Below are positions 1 through 5,839 of a DNA stretch of 22,374 bases, in pieces. Under the pieces are notes generated by a model that was not told the origin of the DNA, searched no databases, and saw nothing but the letters and a program-made list of their open reading frames with translations. The translations under genes were made by a program, and so were the position numbers. The first letter of the stretch is position 1, and the number at the start of each line of letters is the position of its first letter. The DNA lies in the NCBI GenBank assembly GCA_016302585.1, contig JAEDNI010000027.1, positions 1-22,374 on the forward strand, in the 5' to 3' direction. This DNA comes from Paludibacteraceae bacterium. GTDB lineage: Bacteria > Bacteroidota > Bacteroidia > Bacteroidales > Paludibacteraceae.

Positions 1-37
1 AAATGCCATGGTGTGAAGCAAGGCAGCAAGCCAATCA

Positions 38-135
38 AGGCTAATGAGCCGTGTATGGTTCCTACGGAACGTGTAGAGTTGCTATGCAACGTGTATTGTT
101 CCTGCGGAACGTGTAGAGGCGACCTGCCGGTCGTC
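38..135 (+). repeat. 20-bp-period hairpin array upstream of ffh
   Basis: Small inverted repeats recur with a 20-base period: GGCT-AATG-AGCC (39-50), GTTCC-TAC-GGAAC (58-70), GTTGC-TAT-GCAAC (78-90), GTTCC-TGC-GGAAC (98-110) and a larger stem at 118-135. The linkers after the first four stems all begin GTGTA (51, 71, 91, 111). Stem sequences change on both sides together, so pairing is kept, which suggests selection for structure. The last stem followed by T6 looks like a terminator. An open reading frame crosses the array, but the ffh promoter lies downstream of it, so it is more likely the 3' end of an upstream transcript or a non-coding element. Function unknown. Confidence 0.75.
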
Positions 136-143
136 TCTTTTTT
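118..143 (+). terminator. Intrinsic terminator before the ffh promoter
   Basis: A seven-pair stem (118-124 with 129-135, including one G-T pair) with loop TGCC is followed by a T-rich run ending in six T's at 138-143. It is the last member of the hairpin array and would end transcription arriving from upstream, separating it from the ffh promoter. Confidence 0.6.
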
Positions 144-163
144 GTATAAAAATGCGAAAAATC

Positions 164-194
164 TTGCAAATTTGAAAAATTTGTTGTACCTTTG
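164..194 (+). promoter_or_regulatory. Bacteroidota-type promoter of the ffh operon
   Basis: The -7 box TACCTTTG lies at 187-194. TTGC at 164-167 lies 19 bases upstream as the -33 element. Transcription should start a few bases after 194, leaving about 40 bases before the ffh ATG at 241. This supports choosing the start at 241 rather than a longer frame from upstream. Confidence 0.8.
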
Positions 195-240
195 CGCCCG
201 ATTTTGGATATATGTACGTAGAATAAATCACAAAAGATAT

Positions 241-1572
241 ATGTTTGATAATTTATCGGAACGATTAGAACGAAGTTTTAAGATTCTTAAGGGCGAAGGC
301 CGCATCACGGAGATTAACATCGCGGAGACCGTAAAAGATATCCGCAAAGCGCTGTTGGAAGCCGATGTGAACTACAAGACGGCAAAGCAGTTTACCGACC
401 AGGTGAAAGAGAAAGCGCTGGGTCAGAACGTCATCACGGCGGTGCGTCCCGGCCAGTTGATGGTCAAGATCACGCACGATGAGTTAGCGGCCTTGATGGG
501 CGGCGAAGCGCAGGAGATTAACCTCAAAGGTACGCCGGCAGTCATCCTCATGGCGGGTCTCCAAGGTAGCGGTAAGACAACCTTTGCGAGCAAGTTAGCC
601 AATTATCTGCAGACAAAGAAGGGCAAGAAAGTGATGCTCGTGGCATGCGACGTCTATCGTCCGGCGGCTATCGAGCAGTTGCGTGTATTAGGCGAGCAGA
701 TCGGGGCGAAAGTATTCGCCAATGGTGGAATGCTCAATGGTGACGCGACAAAGCCGCTTAATGGTGGAGATCCTGTTAAGATTGCGCAGGACGCTATCTC
801 GGAGGCACGAAAGTTCGGCTATGACGTCGTGATCGTCGATACGGCCGGTCGTCTGGCCGTGGATGAGCAGATGATGCAGGAGATATCGGCTATCAAGCAG
901 GCTATCACGCCGAGCGAGACCTTGTTCGTGGTCGATGCCATGACCGGTCAGGACGCTGTGAACACCGCCAAGGAGTTCAACGATCGTCTGGATTTCGACG
1001 GAGTGGTACTGACGAAGCTCGACGGCGATGCCCGCGGTGGTGCGGCACTGTCTATCCGCTCGGTAGTCAATAAGCCGATTAAGTTTATCGGTACGGGCGA
1101 GAAGATGGAAGCGCTGGATGTGTTCCATCCCGCGCGTATGGCCGATCGTATCTTAGGAATGGGTGACGTGGTGAGCCTCGTGGAGCGAGCGCAAGAGCAG
1201 TACGACGAAGAGGAGGCACGACGCATCAGTAAGAAGATCGCCAAGAACCAATTCGACTTCAATGACTTCTTAGGTCAGTTGAACCAGATCAAGAAGATGG
1301 GTTCGATGAAGGAGTTGATGGGTATGATCCCGGGTATGGATAAAGCGTTGAAAGGCGTGGAGGTGAGCGACGATGCGTTCAAACCCATCGAGGCGATGAT
1401 CAATAGTATGACGCCCGCTGAGCGTGCGAACCCGAGTCTGCTGAACGGTAGTCGCAAAGCCCGTATCGCCAAAGGCGCAGGTGTAGATATCGTAGCACTC
1501 AACCGCTTCCTCAAACAATTCGAGCAGACCTCGAAGATGATGCGCAAGGTGCAGCAAATGAAACGCAGATAG
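241..1572 (+). CDS. ffh: Signal recognition particle GTPase Ffh (SRP54)
   Basis: Ffh binds SRP RNA and signal sequences and hands ribosome-nascent chains to FtsY at the inner membrane. The 443-residue product has the N domain (about 1-95), the G domain with P-loop GLQGSGKTT (106-114), DVYRPAA (137-143), DTAGR (200-204) and TKLDGD (258-263), and the M domain (about 320-443) with methionine-rich helices. The ATG at 241 gives the family N-terminus MFDNLSERL and follows a good promoter; the frame is open further upstream, but that part crosses the hairpin array and the promoter. Odd: residues 161-176 read NGGMLNGDATKPLNGG. Relatives, as I recall them, have about 5-7 residues between the GEQIG..V strand and DPVKIAQ, so this is an in-frame replacement or insertion, sharing DNA with one in the plug gene at 20681. 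First gene of the operon running to 5493. Confidence 0.97.
   Translation: MFDNLSERLERSFKILKGEGRITEINIAETVKDIRKALLEADVNYKTAKQFTDQVKEKALGQNVITAVRPGQLMVKITHDELAALMGGEAQEINLKGTPAVILMAGLQGSGKTTFASKLANYLQTKKGKKVMLVACDVYRPAAIEQLRVLGEQIGAKVFANGGMLNGDATKPLNGGDPVKIAQDAISEARKFGYDVVIVDTAGRLAVDEQMMQEISAIKQAITPSETLFVVDAMTGQDAVNTAKEFNDRLDFDGVVLTKLDGDARGGAALSIRSVVNKPIKFIGTGEKMEALDVFHPARMADRILGMGDVVSLVERAQEQYDEEEARRISKKIAKNQFDFNDFLGQLNQIKKMGSMKELMGMIPGMDKALKGVEVSDDAFKPIEAMINSMTPAERANPSLLNGSRKARIAKGAGVDIVALNRFLKQFEQTSKMMRKVQQMKRR
721..768 (+). repeat. In-frame AATGGTGGA repeat element inside ffh
   Basis: AATGGTGGAATG (721-732), AATGGTGAC (736-744) and AATGGTGGA (760-768) occur in one reading frame as Asn-Gly-Gly or Asn-Gly-Asp. 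Between the last two lies GCGACAAAGCCGC, an imperfect stem (one mismatch). The order GCGAC, spacer, CGCTY, AATGGTGGA is repeated almost exactly at 20696-20719 in an unrelated gene. The element lies between the G2 and G3 motifs of Ffh, in a surface stretch that could tolerate extra residues. It resembles, by analogy only, the coding palindromic elements of Rickettsia. Confidence 0.75.
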
Positions 1573-1590
1573 GCGTTTCATTTGGTTGAA

Positions 1591-1611
1591 AGTTTAGAGT
1601 TTAGAGTTTAG
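1591..1611 (+). repeat. Heptad repeat AGTTTAG x3 between ffh and the next gene
   Basis: Three perfect copies of AGTTTAG fill the ffh/His-rich-protein junction, ending one base before the GTG start at 1613. Because seven is not a multiple of three, the TAG in each unit closes all three frames over three units. First of four such heptad arrays in this operon. Confidence 0.9.
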
Positions 1612-1612
1612 C

Positions 1613-2104
1613 GTGTCGGAGACACCGAATACATATCAGCCCGGATGGGGTGAAGATCAGAAGAAACATCATCACCACCATCATCACCATTATCAGGGGG
1701 AGAAAGAAAACAACCGGAGATGGGGTGGCGAACTACGTATGCGCGACAAACAGGCGTACTATGGGCTGATTGCCGTTTGTGTGATCGTAGCATTAGTGGG
1801 TCTCTATTCCCTGCTGACGCTCATCATCCGCGAGGTGAAAGCCATGCCGATGGATGACCCGAAGAGCGAACTGGCCGTGGATGAGTTACGTATTCATAAA
1901 GTGGCGGAACAGGATGCGCTCATCGCCGGAGACAGTCTGGCGAAAGCCATGGAGATGGATTCTGCGATGATTCGTCACGTGCAGATAGAGACACGACCAG
2001 TGTACCGTCAGCCTCGCAAAAATACCGAATGGTATATCACGCGGCGAGAGTGGCGCGATATATTCGAAAACATGAAACGCTGGAGAAAAGACCAAGAAGA
2101 ATGA
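1613..2104 (+). CDS. Small single-pass membrane protein with natural His8 run
   Basis: I do not recognise the family. The 163-residue product starts at a GTG right after the AGTTTAG repeats; no ATG before the distinctive N-terminal part is available. Residues 1-45 are hydrophilic and include eight consecutive histidines (19-26), encoded by mixed CAT/CAC codons. A single membrane helix spans about 51-72, followed by a charged C-terminal domain ending in a basic, Trp-containing helix (about 140-160). The histidine run could bind Ni, Zn or Cu on the cytoplasmic or periplasmic face depending on orientation, which is inference. The stop overlaps the folD start (ATGA at 2101-2104), indicating translational coupling. 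Being placed between ffh and folD does not define a role. Confidence 0.8.
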   Translation: MSETPNTYQPGWGEDQKKHHHHHHHHYQGEKENNRRWGGELRMRDKQAYYGLIAVCVIVALVGLYSLLTLIIREVKAMPMDDPKSELAVDELRIHKVAEQDALIAGDSLAKAMEMDSAMIRHVQIETRPVYRQPRKNTEWYITRREWRDIFENMKRWRKDQEE

Positions 2105-2991
2105 TACTATTAGACGGAAAGAAAGTAGCGGCCGAGAAACGGGCTGAGTTGCGCGAGACGATCGCACAGCTGCAGGCAGCAGGCAAACGAGCACCTAAAT
2201 TAGCCATCGTCATCGTAGGACATAACCCTGCGAGCGAGACCTATGTGGCCAATAAGATCAAAGCCTGCGGGGAAGTAGGTATCGAAGCAGAGAAGATCGC
2301 CTTCGAAGCCGATATCACCGAGCAGCAGTTATTGGTCGAGGTGAGCCGACTGAACCACGATGCTACCATCGACGGCTTCATTGTGCAGTTACCGCTGCCG
2401 GAACATATCTCGGAGACTACGATCATGAGTGCTATCGATCGCCGCAAAGACGTAGATGGTCTTACGCCGGAGAACGTAGGACGCACCGTACAAGGTCTGC
2501 CGTCTATCATCAGCGCTACGCCGCGCGGCATACGCGAACTGTTGGCGTATTATCAGATACCGACGGAAGGCAGACATGTGGTGGTGATCGGTAGGTCTAA
2601 TATCGTCGGCAAACCTATCGCGATGCTGCTGATGCAACGGCCGTACCTGAGTCTGCCGAGCATGAGTGCCGCTTCATTAGGCGACGCCACCGTGACGATC
2701 TGTCACTCCAAGACCCGCAACCTGAAGTCGATCTGCCTCACCGCCGATATCATCATCGTAGCTGCCGGATGCCCGAAGTTACTGACGGCAGACATGGTGA
2801 AAGAAGGGGTGACTATCATTGACGTAGGTATCAACCGCGTGGACGGTAAACTCGTGGGAGACGTCGATTTTGAGAACGTAGCACCCAAAGCTGCCTATAT
2901 AACCCCCGTACCCGGTGGCGTAGGTCCGATGACGATCGTAAGCCTGTTGCAGAATACGCTACAAGCGTATGAATTAAGAATTAAGAATTAA
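2101..2991 (+). CDS. folD: Bifunctional methylene-THF dehydrogenase/methenyl-THF cyclohydrolase FolD
   Basis: FolD interconverts 5,10-methylene-, 5,10-methenyl- and 10-formyl-tetrahydrofolate in the cytoplasm, supplying purine and formyl-Met-tRNA synthesis. The 296-residue protein shows the catalytic YVANK (Tyr48, Lys52), DGFIVQLPLP (91-100), KDVDG (116-120), the nucleotide-binding GRSNIVGKP (164-172) and the C-terminal PGGVGPMT (271-278). ATG 2101 overlaps the upstream stop; a longer frame from 2029 only re-reads the upstream gene. Odd points: residues about 182-193 (YLSLPSMSAASL) look longer than usual between the KPIAxLL helix and GDATVT. The last six residues, ELRIKN, and the stop are read entirely from GAATTAA heptad repeats. 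In operon with prfA; it pairs functionally with glyA at 18609, which supplies methylene-THF. Confidence 0.96.
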   Translation: MILLDGKKVAAEKRAELRETIAQLQAAGKRAPKLAIVIVGHNPASETYVANKIKACGEVGIEAEKIAFEADITEQQLLVEVSRLNHDATIDGFIVQLPLPEHISETTIMSAIDRRKDVDGLTPENVGRTVQGLPSIISATPRGIRELLAYYQIPTEGRHVVVIGRSNIVGKPIAMLLMQRPYLSLPSMSAASLGDATVTICHSKTRNLKSICLTADIIIVAAGCPKLLTADMVKEGVTIIDVGINRVDGKLVGDVDFENVAPKAAYITPVPGGVGPMTIVSLLQNTLQAYELRIKN

Positions 2992-3005
2992 AAATTACGA
3001 ATTAA
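2971..3005 (+). repeat. Heptad repeat GAATTAA x5 at the folD/prfA junction
   Basis: Units at 2971, 2978, 2985, 2992 (variant AAATTAC) and 2999. The first three units are coding and give the folD C-terminus and its TAA. The array ends two bases before the TTG start of prfA. Gain or loss of one unit would change the folD tail and the spacing to prfA. Confidence 0.9.
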
Positions 3006-3007
3006 TT

Positions 3008-4108
3008 TTGAACATTCTCGATAAAATAGACGGATTAGAGGCGAAGTTCCATGAGGTGAGTCTGTTGATCACGGACCCTTCGGTGATAGCCGACCAGGCG
3101 CGGTATGTGCGTCTGAACCGTGACTACCACGACTTGGAGCGTGTGTTAGAATGTGCCCATCGCTATAAGAAAGCGGTGACGGACCTGCAGGACGCGAAAG
3201 ACCTGTTTTACAACGAGTCCGACCCGGAGATGAAAGAAATGGCGAAAGCGGAGATAGACGAACTGGAACCGCAGATACCTAAGTTGGAAGAGGAACTGAA
3301 GTTGCAACTGTTGCCGCAAGATCCGGAAGACGGAAAGAACGTGGTGATGGAGATCCGTGGCGGTACGGGAGGAGACGAGGCAGCTATCTTCGCCGGCGAT
3401 CTCTTCCGTATGTACACAAAGTATTTCGAACTCAAAGGATTCAAATATACGATCTCTTCCTTCACCGAAGGTGCAGCCGGCGGATACAAGGAGATCATCT
3501 TCAATGTAACCGGTCAGAACGTATATGGTACGCTCAAATATGAGAGTGGCGTTCACCGTGTGCAGCGTGTGCCGGTGACCGAGACCCAAGGACGCGTACA
3601 TACTTCCGCCGCTACCGTAGCGGTGCTGCCCGAGGCCGATGAGTTTGAAGTGCACATCAACGAAGGGGAGATCAAATGGGAGACCTTCCGTTCCGGCGGT
3701 GCGGGTGGACAGAACGTCAACAAGGTGGAGTCCGGTGTGCGCTTGCGCTATAACTGGAAAAATCCCAACACGGGCGAAGTGCAGGAGATACTGATCGAGT
3801 GTACCGAGACGCGTGACCAGCCGAAGAACAAAGAACGGGCCCTCTCGCGCCTGCGTACGCAAATATATGATAAGGAGCATCAGAAATATATCGATGACAT
3901 CGCTGCCCGACGTAAGACGATGGTCTCGACCGGTGACCGAAGTGCGAAGATCCGTACTTATAACTACCCGCAGGGACGTATCACCGACCATCGTATCGGC
4001 TATACTGTCTATAACCTCGCGGCCTTCATGGATGGCGATATACAAGGCGTGATCGATGCGCTGCAAGTAGCCGAAAACGCAGAACGACTCAAAGAGAGTG
4101 AGTTGTGA
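3008..4108 (+). CDS. prfA: Peptide chain release factor 1
   Basis: RF1 reads UAA and UAG and triggers peptidyl-tRNA hydrolysis. The 366-residue length and sequence are typical. The stop-codon-reading PVT tripeptide is at 189-191 (in RVPVTE) and the catalytic GGQ at 233-235 within GAGGQNVNK. The coiled N-terminal domain spans about 1-110. The start is a TTG at 3008, which gives the expected N-terminal pattern (ILDKIDGLEAKF, aligning with family ILEKLDGL); no ATG is in a suitable place. The stop TGA (4106-4108) lies in the first unit of a GTGATTG array. As most genes here end in TAA, TAG or TGA without bias visible by eye, no autoregulatory frameshift is evident (that occurs in prfB, not prfA). 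Confidence 0.97.
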   Translation: MNILDKIDGLEAKFHEVSLLITDPSVIADQARYVRLNRDYHDLERVLECAHRYKKAVTDLQDAKDLFYNESDPEMKEMAKAEIDELEPQIPKLEEELKLQLLPQDPEDGKNVVMEIRGGTGGDEAAIFAGDLFRMYTKYFELKGFKYTISSFTEGAAGGYKEIIFNVTGQNVYGTLKYESGVHRVQRVPVTETQGRVHTSAATVAVLPEADEFEVHINEGEIKWETFRSGGAGGQNVNKVESGVRLRYNWKNPNTGEVQEILIECTETRDQPKNKERALSRLRTQIYDKEHQKYIDDIAARRKTMVSTGDRSAKIRTYNYPQGRITDHRIGYTVYNLAAFMDGDIQGVIDALQVAENAERLKESEL

Positions 4109-4160
4109 TTGGTGATTGGTGATTGGTGATTGGTGATTGGTGAGTTGTGATTGGTAAATG
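4105..4160 (+). repeat. Heptad repeat GTGATTG x8 between prfA and rsmE
   Basis: Eight contiguous 7-base units: five perfect GTGATTG (4105-4139), GTGAGTT (4140), GTGATTG (4147) and GTAAATG (4154-4160). The prfA stop TGA is in unit 1 and the rsmE ATG is the end of unit 8, so the intergenic region consists of the array alone. No other spacer sequence is present. Confidence 0.93.
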
Positions 4161-4862
4161 TATTTATTTTATTGTCCTGATATTGAAACGAAGCAGACGC
4201 TGTCCGAAGAGGAGAGCGGACATTGCGTGCGGGTGCTACGCTACAGCGTAGGGGATGAGATCTTGATTACAGACGGCAAAGGTACGACCTATAACGCGCG
4301 TATCACGAACCCGCATCCGAAGCATTGTGACTTCGAGATCATACATAGCGAGAAACAGCAACCGCACCATGCTTTTCACCTGCACATCGCTATCGCACCG
4401 ACCAAGAACATCGAGCGTCTGGAATGGGCCATCGAGAAGTGCGTGGAGATTGGTGTGGACGAGATCACACCGCTCTTATGCCGTTTCTCCGAACGCAAAC
4501 AGTTACGTACCGACCGACTGGAGAAAATCATCCTCTCGGCGGCCAAACAGAGTCTGACGCCCTATCTGCCGGTGCTGCATGAGTTGACGCCGTACGACGA
4601 CTTTATTCGCGAACAAGCCGATAAAGACCAACAATGCTTCATCGCACATTGTTATAAAGAGGATAAACGGGTGCTGAAAAACGAGATAGAGCAGGGTAGA
4701 GACGTACTGGTGCTGATTGGTCCGGAAGGGGATTTCAGCGAACAAGAGGTGGCGGATGCGCTGGCAGCCGGTTTTATTCCGGTCAGTCTGGGAAACAGTC
4801 GTCTGCGCACGGAGACTGCCGGCGTGGTGGCATGTCATACAGCGGTACTCGTGAACGAGTAA
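4158..4862 (+). CDS. rsmE: 16S rRNA m3U1498 methyltransferase RsmE
   Basis: RsmE uses SAM to methylate N3 of U1498 in helix 44 of 16S rRNA, after 30S assembly. The 234-residue protein has an N-terminal PUA-like domain (about 1-70, with GHCVRVLR at 21-28) and a C-terminal SPOUT/trefoil-knot domain with ERLEWAIEKCVEIGV (86-100), SAAKQS (127-132), GPEGDFSEQE (188-197) and LGNSRLRTETAG (211-222), the knot that binds SAM. The ATG at 4158 closes the last unit of the preceding heptad array. Translation-related, like its neighbours prfA and ffh. The stop at 4860-4862 is immediately followed by another heptad array. Confidence 0.96.
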   Translation: MYLFYCPDIETKQTLSEEESGHCVRVLRYSVGDEILITDGKGTTYNARITNPHPKHCDFEIIHSEKQQPHHAFHLHIAIAPTKNIERLEWAIEKCVEIGVDEITPLLCRFSERKQLRTDRLEKIILSAAKQSLTPYLPVLHELTPYDDFIREQADKDQQCFIAHCYKEDKRVLKNEIEQGRDVLVLIGPEGDFSEQEVADALAAGFIPVSLGNSRLRTETAGVVACHTAVLVNE

Positions 4863-4864
4863 TG

Positions 4865-4927
4865 GTGATTGGTGATTGGTGATTGGTGATGGGTGATTGG
4901 TGATTGGTGATTGGTAATTGGTGAATT
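4865..4927 (+). repeat. Heptad repeat GTGATTG x9 between rsmE and the PAP2 gene
   Basis: Units at 4865, 4872, 4879, 4886 (GTGATGG), 4893, 4900, 4907, 4914 (GTAATTG) and 4921 (GTGAATT). The same unit fills the prfA/rsmE gap, so the two arrays probably share an origin. The probable GTG start of the next gene at 4921 is in register with the repeat. Confidence 0.92.
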
Positions 4928-5493
4928 TGGATTTTTACATATTAGAATGGATCAACGGGCATTATGCCGATTGGCTGGACACGGTGATGTGGACGATTAG
5001 TTGGCCGATGACCTGGATTCCGCTGTACGTGGTGTTGCTGGGTCTCTTAGCCTGGCGCTACCGCAGTATTGAGTCGATGGCGTTGATCATTCTGGGTCTC
5101 GTGTTAGCAGTAGGCCTGAGCGATTTCACTTGCAGCGGCATCCTCAAACCTTTGGTTTGTCGTTTACGTCCTACGCATGAGCCTGCGATTGGTCCGATGC
5201 ATTTAGTGAACGGATATGTAGGCGGTTTATACGGATTTTGCAGCAGCCATGCCGCCAATACGATGGCGATTGGTTTGCTCTTCAGTCTGCTATTCCGCAA
5301 TAAAATAGCTACCGCATGTATGATGACATGGGTAGCTTTGAACTGCTATAGTCGTATGTACGAAGGGGTACACTATCCGACGGATATTATGGCCGGCCTT
5401 CTGATTGGGTCTCTATGGTCTGTTCTGCTTTGGCTGGCATTAACGCGTTGGTGCCACGTGGACGCCTCGGCAACTCCGCAGGGTGGTTCATAA
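4921..5493 (+). CDS. PAP2-family membrane phosphatase
   Basis: A multi-pass inner-membrane lipid phosphatase of the PAP2 superfamily, which includes undecaprenyl-pyrophosphate, phosphatidylglycerol-phosphate and lipid A phosphatases; the substrate cannot be told. With GTG at 4921 it has 190 residues. The three signature motifs are present: KPLVCRLRP (76-84, K-x6-RP), CSSHAAN (107-113, replacing the usual PSGH) and SRMYEGVHYPTD (144-155, SR-x5-H-x3-D), with the catalytic histidines being 110 and 151. Membrane helices alternate from about 30 to 175. The start is uncertain: TTG 4918 and GTG 4921 are both in frame, just inside the heptad array. Last gene of the ffh operon. Its final 107 bases overlap, tail to tail, the minus-strand gene 5387-5794, so a shared antisense 3' region exists. 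Confidence 0.9.
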   Translation: MNLDFYILEWINGHYADWLDTVMWTISWPMTWIPLYVVLLGLLAWRYRSIESMALIILGLVLAVGLSDFTCSGILKPLVCRLRPTHEPAIGPMHLVNGYVGGLYGFCSSHAANTMAIGLLFSLLFRNKIATACMMTWVALNCYSRMYEGVHYPTDIMAGLLIGSLWSVLLWLALTRWCHVDASATPQGGS

Positions 5494-5794
5494 AGCGCTC
5501 AAACTCTTCCGGCGTCAACAGCACCCGGAGTTCATTATATATAGCCTGCATGCGCTCCATGTTTTCAGCACGGGTAAGACCCTTCTGACGATAACGAGCA
5601 TACCTAAGATGCATCTTATAAATGGTGTCAATACGCACGGAGTCCTTAATATTGAGTTCGCGAACAAGTCGTCTCGTTTGGCTTAAAGCCTCCTCCTCAG
5701 GAGTGCGTTGAGGTCGATTAGCGATCGGATCCTGCGCCCATAACATACCCCCAAAAAGGGTACAGAACAGAAAAAGAGATAGTTTTTTAATCAT
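5387..5794 (-). CDS. Small exported protein, Spy/DUF4890-like
   Basis: A 135-residue protein with a clear signal peptide (about 1-20, MIKKLSLFLFCTLFGGMLWA, likely cut before QDP). The mature part is helical and charged: a segment starting TPEEEALSQTRRLVRELNI (from about 31), then DTIYKMHLRYARYRQKGLTRAENMERMQ and LTPEEFERFM. This heptad-like pattern with an LTPEEF..F motif recalls the periplasmic Spy/CpxP-like and DUF4890 small proteins of Bacteroidota; the assignment is by pattern only. The C-terminal 35 or so residues are proline/arginine-rich, and their DNA overlaps the 3' end of the PAP2 gene on the other strand. It is divergent from the permease gene at 5840 with 45 bases between starts. 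Confidence 0.75.
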   Translation of the reverse strand: MIKKLSLFLFCTLFGGMLWAQDPIANRPQRTPEEEALSQTRRLVRELNIKDSVRIDTIYKMHLRYARYRQKGLTRAENMERMQAIYNELRVLLTPEEFERFMNHPAELPRRPRGTNALMPAKAEQTIETQSEGRP

Positions 5795-5807
5795 ATATCA
5801 AATTAGC

Positions 5808-5819
5808 TGGGAAAACCCA
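5808..5819. promoter_or_regulatory. Short palindrome in the 5795-5839 divergent gap
   Basis: TGGG-AAAA-CCCA is the only symmetrical feature in the 45-base gap between two divergent genes. It could be a small operator, or chance. I see no convincing -33/-7 pair for either gene in the gap; the promoter for each may reach into the other gene's 5' end. Confidence 0.25.
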
Positions 5820-5839
5820 ATAATTCCACTACAAAAATT

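Noticed and set aside
38..135. CRISPR array
   Set aside because: Period of only 20 bases, repeats and spacers of the wrong size, stems vary and no cas genes.
13..240. Upstream in-frame extension of ffh
   Set aside because: It runs through the hairpin array, terminator and promoter, and the family N-terminus begins at 241.
2029..2100. Upstream in-frame extension of folD
   Set aside because: It is the other frame of the preceding gene's end; ATG 2101 matches the family start and overlaps the stop.
3146..4066. 306-codon minus-strand frame opposite prfA
   Set aside because: Antisense shadow of a strongly conserved gene; the product has no recognisable domain and no promoter.
3008..4108. Programmed frameshift in a release factor
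   Set aside because: That belongs to prfB; this is prfA (PVT motif) with an uninterrupted frame.
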